This document shows positions 1 through 10,634 of a DNA stretch of 39,716 nucleotides, one piece after another. Position 1 is the stretch's first letter. The number at the start of each line of letters is the position of its first letter. The stretch is from assembly GCA_030038015.1 (NCBI GenBank), contig JASHPR010000514.1:1-39716 (forward strand). Direction: 5' to 3'. Both the position numbers and the translations under genes were made by a program. This DNA comes from Streptosporangiaceae bacterium (GTDB lineage: Bacteria; Actinomycetota; Actinomycetes; Streptosporangiales; Streptosporangiaceae). The notes beneath the pieces were generated by a model. The model saw nothing but the letters and a program-made list of their open reading frames with translations, made no database searches and was not told where the DNA came from.

Positions 1-1
1 A

Positions 2-202
2 GATGGCAGCGAGACTCCGGCAGCCCTCGACCTGGTGCGGCTGGCAATTCCGCGCCGCACCTATACCCAGAGCCACATCGACTACGTGATCGAAGTCGTG
101 CTGCGAGTGGCCAAGACGGCCGGTGATCTTCCCGGCTTGCGCATCGTCTCGCAGCCTCGCCAGCTACGGCACTTCACCGCGCGGTTCGTGCCGCTGCGCT
201 GA
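2..202 (+). CDS. tnaA: Tryptophanase-type beta-eliminating lyase, 3' end only (gene starts before window)
   Basis: Translation DGSETPAALDLVRLAIPRRTYTQSHIDYVIEV...QPRQLRHFTARFVPLR* matches the TnaA/TPL family C-terminus. The LRHFTA motif carries the His typical of TnaA (E. coli His463) rather than the Phe of TPL. Confidence 0.8.
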   Translation, partial: DGSETPAALDLVRLAIPRRTYTQSHIDYVIEVVLRVAKTAGDLPGLRIVSQPRQLRHFTARFVPLR

Positions 203-1663
<1,461 letters not shown>

Positions 1664-1745
1664 CGACGGCGTTCGCGGCCAGTGTTACCGGCTGCGCTAT
1701 CTGAGGATTGGACGGCAGCGTTCCCAGCCGGCCACCAGGCCAGGG

Positions 1746-2930
1746 TCAGCTCATCCCGGCCCGGACGGCCGCGAACGCTGTTGCTGCGGTCTCGAGATCC
1801 TCGCGGCTGTGCGCGGCGGATACCTGTGTCCTGATCCGCGCCTTGCCGACTGGGACCACCGGATAGCTGAAGCCGATCACGTATACGCCCTTTTCCAGGA
1901 GCAGGTCGGCCATCTGGGTGGCACGCGCGGCGTCGCCAATCATCACGGGCACGATCGGGTGATCACCGGGCAGGATGTCAAAGCCCAGGCCGGTCATGCG
2001 CTCGCGGAACCACATGGTGTTTTCGCGCAGGCGGGCCCGCAGGTCATCGCTGCCCTCCAGCAGGTCCAGGACCTTTAGCGAGGCACCCACCACCGCGGGT
2101 GCCACGGAATTGGAGAACAGGTACGGCCTTGAACGCTGGCGAAGAAGGTCAATGATCTCCTTGCGACCGCTGGCGAAGCCGCCGCTGGCCCCGCCCAGCG
2201 CTTTGCCCAGGGTCCCCGTCACGATGTCAACGCGGTCGCTGACGCCGTGCAGTTCGGGCGTGCCGCGGCCGCGGGCGCCGACAAATCCCACCGCGTGCGA
2301 GTCATCGACCATGACCATCGCCCCGTAACGGTCGGCCAGGTCACAGATCTCACCGAGTGGCGCTACGTAACCGTCCATGGAAAACACGCCGTCGGTGGCG
2401 ATGAGCCGGCGCCTTGCGTCCGCACTGGCCGCCTTGAGCTGGGCTTCGAGGTCGGCCATATCGCGATTGCGGTAGCGCAGCCGCCTGGCCTTGCTCAGCC
2501 TGATCCCGTCGATGATGGACGCGTGATTCAGCTCATCGCTGATGACGGCGTCCTGTTCGCTGAGCAGCGTCTCGAACAGACCTCCGTTGGCATCGAAGCA
2601 GGAGGAGTACAAGATGGTGTCCTCGGTGCCGAGAAAGCCCGAGATGCGGTGCTCAAGTTGCTTGTGCACGTCCTGAGTGCCGCAGATGAACCTGACGCTC
2701 GCCAGGCCATACCCCCAGCGGTCCAGGGCCTCCTTGGCGGCCGCCACGATCCGTGGATCGTCGGCCAGGCCCAGATAGTTGTTCGCGCAGAGGTTGAGAA
2801 CCTCCTTGCCGTCGCCGACGCGAATGTTCGACCCCTGCGGGCTGACGATAACGCGCTCAGCCTTGAACAGGCCTGCCGAGCGGATCTCGCCAAGCTCGGC
2901 GCTGATCTCTTGCCGGACGCTGGTAAACAC
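1746..2930 (-). CDS. kbl: Glycine C-acetyltransferase (2-amino-3-ketobutyrate CoA ligase)
   Basis: Alpha-oxoamine synthase family: [25 protein letters not shown]. Directly downstream of tdh on the minus strand. Confidence 0.93.
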   Translation of the reverse strand: MFTSVRQEISAELGEIRSAGLFKAERVIVSPQGSNIRVGDGKEVLNLCANNYLGLADDPRIVAAAKEALDRWGYGLASVRFICGTQDVHKQLEHRISGFLGTEDTILYSSCFDANGGLFETLLSEQDAVISDELNHASIIDGIRLSKARRLRYRNRDMADLEAQLKAASADARRRLIATDGVFSMDGYVAPLGEICDLADRYGAMVMVDDSHAVGFVGARGRGTPELHGVSDRVDIVTGTLGKALGGASGGFASGRKEIIDLLRQRSRPYLFSNSVAPAVVGASLKVLDLLEGSDDLRARLRENTMWFRERMTGLGFDILPGDHPIVPVMIGDAARATQMADLLLEKGVYVIGFSYPVVPVGKARIRTQVSAAHSREDLETAATAFAAVRAGMS

Positions 2931-2955
2931 CTGCCGGACCCCTCACGATCGTTGC

Positions 2956-3987
2956 TTACCGGTGAGCCCAGGTGAGGACCACCTTGCCGCATTGGGCGCT
3001 GCGCACCGTTTCGAAGGCCTGCGCGAAATCGGCGGCGTCGAACCTGTGCGTAATGACCGGCGAGATGTCCACGCCCGAGTGGATCAGCACAGACATCTCG
3101 TACCAGGTCTCGAACATCTGCCGCCCGTAGATTCCCTTGATCGTGATCATGTTGGTAACAAGGTGCGACCAGTCGATCCCGAAGTCCTCCGCAGGCAGGC
3201 CAAGCATGGCAATCTTGCCCCCGTGGGTCATGGTGGCCAGCATTCCCCGCAGTGCGGCCGGCTTGCCGGACATCTCAAGGCCGACGTCGAAGCCCTCGCG
3301 CATGCCAAGTGTGGCCATGAGATCACTAAGGCTGACGTCGGCAGCATTCACGGCCAGGGTCACGCCGATCCGCCTGGCGAGATCGAGCCGGTACTCCGAC
3401 ACATCACTGATGGCGACATAACGGGCGCCGGCGTGCCTGGCCACGATCGCTGCCATGAGACCGATCGGGCCAGCACCGGTGATGAGAACGTCCTCCCCGA
3501 GGACTGGGAACGTCAGGGCAGAGTGCACGGCGTTGCCGAAGGGGTCGAAGATGGCGGCGACGTCGAGGTCGATGCCCGGCTCGTGCCGCCAGACGTTTGT
3601 TGCCGGCAGCGCGATGTACTCGGCGAAGGCGCCGGGATGGTTGACCCCCACCGCTTTCGTGTGCGCGCACTGAACGCGCCGGCCGGCCATGCAGTTGCGG
3701 CAACGGCCGCATACCAGATGGCCCTCACCGCTCACGAGGTCGCCCTGATGCAGCTCCTGCACCTCGGAGCCGATATCCACGACCTCGCCGACGAACTCAT
3801 GGCCGACAACAAGCGGCACCGGCACATTCGCCCGCGCCCAGCCATCCCAGTCGTAGATGTGCAGGTCCGTACCGCACACGCCGGTCCTGAGCACACGGAT
3901 CAGAACGTCGTCCCTGCCCAAGGCGGGGACTGGCACGTCCTCGAGCCTGAGGCCAGGCTCCGCTTCCGCCTTAACCAGCGCCTTCAT
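2956..3987 (-). CDS. tdh: L-threonine 3-dehydrogenase (zinc-dependent MDR family)
   Basis: [37 protein letters not shown] and [12 protein letters not shown]. Paired with kbl. Confidence 0.93.
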   Translation of the reverse strand: MKALVKAEAEPGLRLEDVPVPALGRDDVLIRVLRTGVCGTDLHIYDWDGWARANVPVPLVVGHEFVGEVVDIGSEVQELHQGDLVSGEGHLVCGRCRNCMAGRRVQCAHTKAVGVNHPGAFAEYIALPATNVWRHEPGIDLDVAAIFDPFGNAVHSALTFPVLGEDVLITGAGPIGLMAAIVARHAGARYVAISDVSEYRLDLARRIGVTLAVNAADVSLSDLMATLGMREGFDVGLEMSGKPAALRGMLATMTHGGKIAMLGLPAEDFGIDWSHLVTNMITIKGIYGRQMFETWYEMSVLIHSGVDISPVITHRFDAADFAQAFETVRSAQCGKVVLTWAHR

Positions 3988-4392
3988 CCGCCGCCCGTCC
4001 CTCGGTACACGATCCTGCCGGGACTGCGGCCGTCAGCGCATACCCTCCCGGCCGGCCGCCGTGTCCCGCCAGCCGAAAACTCTACCGCCCGGGCAGCCGG
4101 ACCGCCCGCCCAGATCCACTCGCGTGGTGAGGCCCAGGCGCCGGGCGGGGGGATTTGGTGCTGGCTGACATGGCGGGCCGCTCCAAGCGGCAGCCGGCTT
4201 CTGGCCTGCGCCGAATGCGGCGCTCCCTGGGCACCGCCCATCGGAGTTGAGGTGGCCGCCGGTCATGGCCGCCGCCGGGCGTCCGCTTGGGCGGCGCGAC
4301 CACCGCCGCCGGCCCGCCGGCCGGCGCGGGACGGGAGGTCTTTCTGCAAATGGCAGGCTGGAAATGGCTCGGCTGTCATTAGAGTTGCCGAC

Positions 4393-4833
4393 ATGGATTT
4401 CTACGACTCTGTCCAGCCCGAGCTGATCCCGGCCGGCTCGCACGCGTGCCTGTACTTCGACGGCCTCTACGCAGCAAGCGCGCAGCAGGCGGAGCGCTTC
4501 GCAGCCGTGAGGTGGATCACCGTCGTCGGCGACTACGAGAACTGCGGCATCGCTGACTTCGAGCAAGGGAACGAGGTTTACTCACAGCCCGGCGCGCTGC
4601 GCGCCTGGGTCGAGGGCCGCAAGGACATGCGCGTCAGGGCGCGGGTCTACTGCGACCGGGCCGACCTGCCGACGGTTCGCTCCGAGCTGGAAGGCCTGGA
4701 CTATCTCGTCTGGCTGGCCACGCTGGACGGGGACAAGCTGTCGGCCGGCTACACGCCCGGGCTGTGGGGCGTGCAGTTCGCAGGTGGGCCGACTGCCGAG
4801 TATGACACGTCCGTGCTGTACGGCATCTGGTGA
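4393..4833 (+). CDS. Hypothetical protein, possibly a glycoside-hydrolase-like (Rv2525c/DUF1906 or GH25-like) fold
   Basis: 146 aa ORF from ATG (MDFYDSVQPELIPAGSHACLYFDGLYAAS...VLYGIW*). The upstream extension of the longer ORF reads as non-coding frame. Family suggestion is weak. Confidence 0.6.
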   Translation: MDFYDSVQPELIPAGSHACLYFDGLYAASAQQAERFAAVRWITVVGDYENCGIADFEQGNEVYSQPGALRAWVEGRKDMRVRARVYCDRADLPTVRSELEGLDYLVWLATLDGDKLSAGYTPGLWGVQFAGGPTAEYDTSVLYGIW

Positions 4834-5020
4834 TCTGGCTGACCCGGCCGCATGGAAGTCCGAATCCCTCCGCCCGCGGGCGCTCCGGGTGCGGCGGCGG
4901 CGTCCGCTGCAGGGCTCTGACCCCTGCCTCCGCTGGTCCGAGCCCAGCCCCCGGAGGCGGCGCCGCCGGCCGGCTGTCCTGACTGGTGATGGGCGGCCGG
5001 CCGGCACGTTCTCCGCATGA

Positions 5021-5206
5021 CTACCGGTGCATGCTCTGGAGCAGCACGACCGCCCCGGAGCCGACCAGCACCACTATCACGATCGCGATGATCGCGAGCA
5101 GTATGCGGAGCACTAAGCGCCAGAAGATCACGAGCACCGCCGCGATCAGCACGATGGCTGCCTTGGCGGACTCCGCCTCCTGGGCGGCTCCGTGAATGGC
5201 CAGCAT
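5021..5206 (-). CDS. Small hydrophobic membrane protein (61 aa)
   Basis: MLAIHGAAQEAESAKAAIVLIAAVLVIFWRLVLRILLAIIAIVIVVLVGSGAVVLLQSMHR: two hydrophobic stretches. The longer 88 aa start looks spurious. Confidence 0.6.
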   Translation of the reverse strand: MLAIHGAAQEAESAKAAIVLIAAVLVIFWRLVLRILLAIIAIVIVVLVGSGAVVLLQSMHR

Positions 5207-5292
5207 GTTCCTGCTCCTGACTGGCTGGCCGCAACCAGGGTCAGGCTGAGGAATGCTGTCCGGGCGAGCGGCGGCGGGCAGCGTCACCTGAC

Positions 5293-5304
5293 CATTTGCA
5301 AATG
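5293..5304. promoter_or_regulatory. Perfect 12-bp palindrome CATTTGCAAATG (candidate operator)
   Basis: Reads the same on both strands; lies in the divergent region between the small membrane gene and the XRE regulator. Confidence 0.4.
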
Positions 5305-5390
5305 TCAGGCAGGCCGTTGCATTCCGTCACCAGGCCGGTAACATGATCCTCAGCGCTGACCCTCCTTCGCGGGCTGGGTCCGGTGTGATG

Positions 5391-5421
5391 GCACGGTCGA
5401 TGCGGCGAACATCGGCCGTGC
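5391..5421 (+). terminator. Terminator-like hairpin, possible end of a small RNA
   Basis: Arms GCACGGTCGATG / CATCGGCCGTGC (11/12 paired), 7-nt loop, followed by TTTGTG. Confidence 0.3.
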
Positions 5422-5782
5422 TTTGTGTGGCGGCATTCCGCCGGCCTGCCGTAGCGGCGGCCAGGCCCCGGTTCAGGCCGTCACGCTGAGTCGCAGGGAA
5501 GCGCTCGGGCGATTCACGAGCGTTGAGTGGTATGACGTACCACAGGCGCCTCCTCTCCGCCGCGCAAGAGCCGAATGCCCGCGGCGATGTACCCGGTGGC
5601 CCCCCACCGCCTTCCTGACCGCTATCCGCGCGGATCTCTTGAGGATGCTCCGTGGTTCTGCTTCAATGGTGGCTTTGGCAGAAGCCATTGGCAAGTGCCA
5701 TTTTTGCTTCCCACGGGCACTCAGTTGCACCGGCGCGTTCCCTGTGTTGCGGTCGACGCTCAGAGAAAGGGGCGAGACTGAA

Positions 5783-6652
5783 GTGCCAGGCGCCAGCAGC
5801 CCCACGGTCAGCCGCCGGGAGCTTGGAGCCCAGCTCAAGGCGCTCCGGGCGGAGCGGGGCTGGACGGTCGAGCAGGTGGCCGAGCGGCTGCTCATGTCGT
5901 CGTCCAAGGTGAGCCGGCTCGAAACCGGCCAGCGGGGTGCCAGCCCGCGGGACATCCGTGACCTCTGCGACCTCTACGGGCTCGGCAACGAGGACCGGCA
6001 GCGCCTTACCGACCTGGCCAAGGCCGGCAAGCAGCGCCCCTGGTGGCAGCCGCTGTCCCTGCCTTACTCCACCTACGTGGGCCTTGAGGCCGAGGCCACA
6101 CAGATCAGGGACTTCGGGCTTGGCGTGGTGCCGGGCCTGCTCCAGACGCCCGACTATGCCCGCGCCGTCCTCCTGGCGGCCGTGCCCGCCCGCACGGCCG
6201 ATGAGATCGAGAACCTCCTGGAAGGGCGTATCGCACGGCAGCAGCGCGTCCTGTCGGCAGAGGACCCGCCGCAGTTCCAGGCGATCCTCGATGCTTCGGT
6301 GCTGCACCGTGTGGCCGGCAGCCCGGCGACCATGCGCGCCCAGCTGCGGCGGCTTGTGGAAGCCTCGCAGATGCCGAACGTCACGATCCGCGTCGTACCC
6401 TACACAGCGGGCGTGCTGCCGGTCCCGAACAACAAGTTCATCATCCTCAGCTTCGGCACCCAGCTGCTGCCGGACGTCGTCTTCATCGAAGGGCTGACCG
6501 GCGACCTGTATATCGACCGCAAGGACGACACAGACACGTACCACGCTGCGTTCCAGGCACTTCAGACCCTCGCCGCAACACCAGATGACACGCGTGACAT
6601 CATGACTTCGCTGTTGGAGTTAGCGATTGGCCTGCCGGCCCAGATGGGTTGA
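5783..6652 (+). CDS. XRE/HTH regulator with C-terminal DUF5753-type domain
   Basis: GTG start after AAAGGGGCGAG; HTH LGAQLKALRAERGWTVEQVAERLLMSSSKVSRLETGQRGASPRDIRDLCDLYGL; C-terminal domain typical of actinobacterial regulators paired with DUF397. Confidence 0.88.
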   Translation: MPGASSPTVSRRELGAQLKALRAERGWTVEQVAERLLMSSSKVSRLETGQRGASPRDIRDLCDLYGLGNEDRQRLTDLAKAGKQRPWWQPLSLPYSTYVGLEAEATQIRDFGLGVVPGLLQTPDYARAVLLAAVPARTADEIENLLEGRIARQQRVLSAEDPPQFQAILDASVLHRVAGSPATMRAQLRRLVEASQMPNVTIRVVPYTAGVLPVPNNKFIILSFGTQLLPDVVFIEGLTGDLYIDRKDDTDTYHAAFQALQTLAATPDDTRDIMTSLLELAIGLPAQMG

Positions 6653-6697
6653 GCCGGCAAGGCCATCCGGACAATCCCACCCAGAAAGCAACTGCAT

Positions 6698-6907
6698 ATG
6701 ACCTCATATGGGACGCGCCAGCCAGATCCGGCGTGGCGCAGGCCGAGCTATTGCGCAGGCGGGGAGTGCGCGGAGATCGCGAAGGTGGATGGCATGGTCG
6801 CGCTCCGCAGCTCGACGGCACCCGGCAGCGTGGTCCGCTACACCGCCGAAGAATGGCAGGCGCTCGTCCAGGCCATCACGGCCGGCGAGTTCGCCGACCT
6901 CGACTGA
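6698..6907 (+). CDS. DUF397 domain protein
   Basis: 69 aa: WRRPSYCAGGECAEIAKVDGMVALRSSTAPGSVVRYTAEEWQALVQAITAGEFADL; directly downstream of the XRE regulator. Confidence 0.88.
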   Translation: MTSYGTRQPDPAWRRPSYCAGGECAEIAKVDGMVALRSSTAPGSVVRYTAEEWQALVQAITAGEFADLD

Positions 6908-7100
6908 CCCGGTCAGTCATCGCATTACCAAGGCAGGTGGCCTCCGGGTCCACGTGCTCTGCTCGTTGTGCCCGCCGTACCTGCCGGCGGTTGCGGGCGC
7001 TGGACAGAACACAGAAACCTGACGTCACGCCAGCCCCAGCGGCCACTCGGCACCAGGTCATCGGGCGGCCGCAGGCCATGATCCGGTAACGTCCCGGGAC

Positions 7101-8465
7101 ATGACCTCCCACCAGGCCGAAGTCGGGCAGCTCACGGGGGCCGTCCAGCGTGTCCTGCCGTCCGCGCGCACCGACCTCGAACGGCTCGTCCGGATCCCGT
7201 CGGTATCGGCCGATCCCGATGCCGCGCCGCACCTGCGGGCCAGCGCGGACGAGGTCGCCGCGCTGCTCGGCCAGGCTGGCCTGCCCGAGGTCGAGGTGAT
7301 CACGGTGGACGGCGGCCAGCCCGCCGTTCTCGGGCGGCGGCCGGCGCCCCCCGGCGCTCCCACGGTCCTGCTGTACGCCCACCACGACGTGCAGCCCACC
7401 GGCGACCCCGGTGCCTGGGACAGCGACCCGTTCCAGCCAACGGAGCGGGAAGGGCGGCTGTACGGGCGGGGGGCCGCCGATGACAAGGCAGGGATCGCGG
7501 TGCACCTGGCCGCCCTGCGGGCGCACGGCGACCGGCTGCCCGTCGGGGTGACCGTGCTCGTCGAGGGCGAGGAGGAAATCGGCTCGCCCACGCTGGAGAT
7601 CTTCCTCCGCAAGTACCAGGACCTGCTGAGGGCCGACGTGGTGGTTTTCGCCGACGCGGCGAACTGGACGGTCGACGTGCCGGCGCTGACCACGTCGCTG
7701 CGCGGCGCGGCCCCGGTCACCGTGGAGGTCCGCGCGCTGGAGCATGCCGTGCACAGCGGCCTGTACGGCGGCCCGGTGCCCGACGCCCTGACCGCGCTGT
7801 GCCGGATGCTGGCAACGCTGCACGACGAGCAGGGCGACGTGGCGGTGGCGGGCCTGGCCAGGGGCACGGCCGACCCGCTCGACCTCACCGAGACGCAGCT
7901 CCGCACCGACGCGGCGGTGCTCGGCGGGGTCCAGCTGATCGGCACCGGCGGCCTCACCGACCGGCTCTGGGCCCGCCCGTCGGTGACGGTCATCGGCATC
8001 GACGCCCCGTCGGTCGCCGCGGCTTCCAACACCCTCCTCCCGGCCGCCCGCGCCAAGGTCAGCCTGCGCGTCGCCCCGGGCGACGACGCGACCAGGGCGA
8101 GCGCGGCGCTCGCGACCCACCTGAAAGCGCACGCGCCCTGGGGCGTGCACGTGACCGTGCAGCAGGCGGCCACCGCGGCGCCGTACACCGTGCCGACCGG
8201 GGGAGCGGCGTACCAGGCCGCGCGCTGGGCCCTGGCCGAGGCCTGGGGAACCCCGGCCGCCGACATCGGCGGCGGCGGCTCGATCCCCTTCGTCACCGGC
8301 TACGCCGAGCTGACCCCCGACGCTGAGATCCTGATCACCGGCGTGGAGGACCCTGACACCCGGGCGCACGGCGCGAACGAGAGCCTCCACCTGGGCACGT
8401 TCGAGCGGGCATGCCTGGCCGAGACGCTGCTGCTGCACCGGCTCGGCGAGATCGGCCGCGGCTGA
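7101..8465 (+). CDS. M20 family dipeptidase/metallopeptidase
   Basis: LLYAHHDVQP, YGRGAADDKAGIA, VEGEEEIGSP and IPFVTGYAE. Confidence 0.92.
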   Translation: MTSHQAEVGQLTGAVQRVLPSARTDLERLVRIPSVSADPDAAPHLRASADEVAALLGQAGLPEVEVITVDGGQPAVLGRRPAPPGAPTVLLYAHHDVQPTGDPGAWDSDPFQPTEREGRLYGRGAADDKAGIAVHLAALRAHGDRLPVGVTVLVEGEEEIGSPTLEIFLRKYQDLLRADVVVFADAANWTVDVPALTTSLRGAAPVTVEVRALEHAVHSGLYGGPVPDALTALCRMLATLHDEQGDVAVAGLARGTADPLDLTETQLRTDAAVLGGVQLIGTGGLTDRLWARPSVTVIGIDAPSVAAASNTLLPAARAKVSLRVAPGDDATRASAALATHLKAHAPWGVHVTVQQAATAAPYTVPTGGAAYQAARWALAEAWGTPAADIGGGGSIPFVTGYAELTPDAEILITGVEDPDTRAHGANESLHLGTFERACLAETLLLHRLGEIGRG

Positions 8466-8714
8466 CCCGCCAAGCCGGTTTTCCTGAACGTGACGCCGCC
8501 CGGTCACCGTGGCGTGCTCCGTACCGGTTCCCTGGAGTAGGGCCGGCGCCCCGGTGGCTCCGCCCACCCGGGCCTGCCCGAACCCTGGCGACGCTGGAGC
8601 CCGGATCGATCTAGCCTGCTCGGCCCACTGGTGCGCGTCGCGTTCAGGCTTTAACGTGGATTGGCCTGGGGCTCGGTCGTCCGGTGCCGTGCCTGGTCAA
8701 GGAGCGTGCCTCTC

Positions 8715-9455
8715 GTGGAGATCAGCGACTTCGAGGCGATCAGCTTCGACTGCTACGGAACGCTCGTCGACTGGGAGGCCGGGCTGCTCGCCGTGCTGGG
8801 CCCGTGGGCCAGGTCCCGGGAGCTGACGCTGGACGGCGACGCGCTGCTCGCCGCCTACGCCGGGCACGAGGAACAGGCGGAGGCGGAGCACCCGAGAACG
8901 CCCTACCCGGAGATCCTGCGGCGGAGCATGACGGCGCTGGGCAGGGAGCTCGGCGCCGAGGTCACCGCGGAAGACGCGGAGCGGCTGGCCATGTCGGTTC
9001 CTGACTGGCCGCCGTTCGGTGACTCGTCCGCCGCGCTGGCCGCGCTCGGCAGGCAGTTCAAACTGATCATCCTGTCCAACGTCGACCGGTCATCGTTCGC
9101 CGGAACCGCCGAGCGGCTCGGCGTGACCTTCGACAGCGTGCTGACCGCCCAGGACATCGGCTACTACAAGCCGTCACCTTGGAACTTCGCCGCGCTGCAG
9201 GAGGAAGCCAGGCGGCTCGGCGTGGGGGAGGGCAGGCTGCTGCACGCTGCGCAGAGCCTGTTCCACGACCACGTCCCGGCCAAGGCGGCTGGCCTGCGGA
9301 CGGTCTGGATCAACCGCCGTCAGGGCCGGCCAGGCTGGGGAGCCACCCCGGCCCCGCCGGTCGAGGTCAAGCCCGACTGGGAATTCCCGTCCATGGCGGC
9401 CTTCGCCGCCGCGGCGACCGGCAGCGTCATCCCTGACAGCAGCGCGTCCCCCTGA
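8715..9455 (+). CDS. HAD superfamily hydrolase (haloacid dehalogenase type II-like)
   Basis: ISFDCYGTLVDWEAG motif I, IILSNVDRSSF motif II, YKPSPWNF motif III; probable GTG start. Confidence 0.87.
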   Translation: MEISDFEAISFDCYGTLVDWEAGLLAVLGPWARSRELTLDGDALLAAYAGHEEQAEAEHPRTPYPEILRRSMTALGRELGAEVTAEDAERLAMSVPDWPPFGDSSAALAALGRQFKLIILSNVDRSSFAGTAERLGVTFDSVLTAQDIGYYKPSPWNFAALQEEARRLGVGEGRLLHAAQSLFHDHVPAKAAGLRTVWINRRQGRPGWGATPAPPVEVKPDWEFPSMAAFAAAATGSVIPDSSASP

Positions 9456-9581
9456 CGGGAGCGCCAGGCCCGCAGGTGAACTCTTACCTAACCCTCGGGC
9501 GGCAGGCATGTTACTGCTCAGTAGAAGGCATTATCCCAGTAAGCGCCACGCTGATGCCGAGACTCCCGTGGAGCAGCGGTA

Positions 9582-10517
9582 ATGTCCATGCGGCTTAAAT
9601 ACGTGCTTCCCCTCGCCGCGGTCACCGCGCTCGCCGTGGGCGTCGGCCTGGTTCTGCTTCTGCAGCCGACCGCGCCGGTGAAACGCCGGGCTGCGCATGA
9701 GCGCCCGCCTCACGTGCGCAGCGTGGCAGTGCAGGCGGTCGACCCGGCGATCTTCAGCCCTGGCGCGTGCATGGCGTTCAGCCCGACTCGGGGGAACCGG
9801 CACGAGACGGTGTTCCTCGACGCCGGGCACGGTGGCATTGACCCGGGCGGGACCGGCGCGACCGAGAACGGCACGGTCGTCGAGGAATCCACCGTAAATC
9901 TGCCGATCGAGCTGGACACGATGGCGATCCTCCGCGCCCAGGGCTTCCGGGTGGTGGTGTCGCGAACCGGGGACACGTCGGTGACCAAGCTCGGCCCGGC
10001 CGACGTGTCTGACGGCGAGCTCACCGCCCAGGGCGTCGTTGCCGACGTCGGGGCCCGCGACGTGTGCGCCAACATGGCCGGGGCCGACATCCTCATCGGC
10101 ATCTACATGGACGCCGGGTACGCAGGCGACGCGGGCTGCGTCACCGGCTACGACGCCGACCGGCCGTTCTCCGCTGAGAACCTCCGGCTGGCCACGCTGC
10201 TGCAGGATAACGTCCTGGCTGCCATGAACGCCCGCGGCTGGGCCATCCCCGACGATGGCGTCCTGCCCGACACCGGCATGGGTTCGGCCATCACGGCCGC
10301 GGACGTGGCCTACGGTCACCTGATCCTGCTGGGCCCGGCCAAGGCCGGCTACTTCACCACGCCGAGCCAGATGCCGGGCGCGCTGATCGAGCCGCTGTAC
10401 CTCACCGACCCGTTCGAGGCGTCGATCGCCGCGAGCGCGCAGGACCAGCAGGTGATCGCCGCCGGGATCGCGCAGGCGGTCGGCCAGTACTTCGCGCCTG
10501 GAGCGGGCCGGGCGTAG
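9582..10517 (+). CDS. N-acetylmuramoyl-L-alanine amidase family (Amidase_3-like), membrane-anchored or secreted
   Basis: N-terminal hydrophobic segment, VFLDAGHGGIDPGG, VVEESTVNL, and GALIEPLYLTDPFEAS in place of the usual Glu-containing EhGFhSN motif. Confidence 0.8.
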   Translation: MSMRLKYVLPLAAVTALAVGVGLVLLLQPTAPVKRRAAHERPPHVRSVAVQAVDPAIFSPGACMAFSPTRGNRHETVFLDAGHGGIDPGGTGATENGTVVEESTVNLPIELDTMAILRAQGFRVVVSRTGDTSVTKLGPADVSDGELTAQGVVADVGARDVCANMAGADILIGIYMDAGYAGDAGCVTGYDADRPFSAENLRLATLLQDNVLAAMNARGWAIPDDGVLPDTGMGSAITAADVAYGHLILLGPAKAGYFTTPSQMPGALIEPLYLTDPFEASIAASAQDQQVIAAGIAQAVGQYFAPGAGRA

Positions 10518-10582
10518 CCGACGGCGGGCGGGGCGAAGGCACCGGGCGCAGGGCGCAACCGTCCGGTGCGGGCGGCAGACAT

Positions 10583-10618
10583 GGCTGAGCCCGGGCGGAG
10601 CATGGCCCGGGCTCAGCC
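10583..10618. terminator. Bidirectional terminator hairpin between convergent genes
   Basis: Perfect 14-bp arms GGCTGAGCCCGGGC / GCCCGGGCTCAGCC with 8-nt loop, between amidase (+) and HtrA (-) stop codons. Confidence 0.8.
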
Positions 10619-10634
10619 TTCTTCAGGCCCTGCG

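Noticed and set aside
2779-4392. Upstream part of the 684-aa plus-strand ORF
   Set aside because: Antisense to tdh; plausible protein starts only at 4393.
5423-5782. N-terminal 120 residues of the XRE ORF
   Set aside because: Low-quality composition; GTG at 5783 with good RBS fits the family N-terminus.
6876-8567. 563-aa minus-strand ORF
   Set aside because: Antisense to the clearly conserved M20 peptidase; Arg/Gly/Ala-rich shadow frame typical of high-GC DNA.
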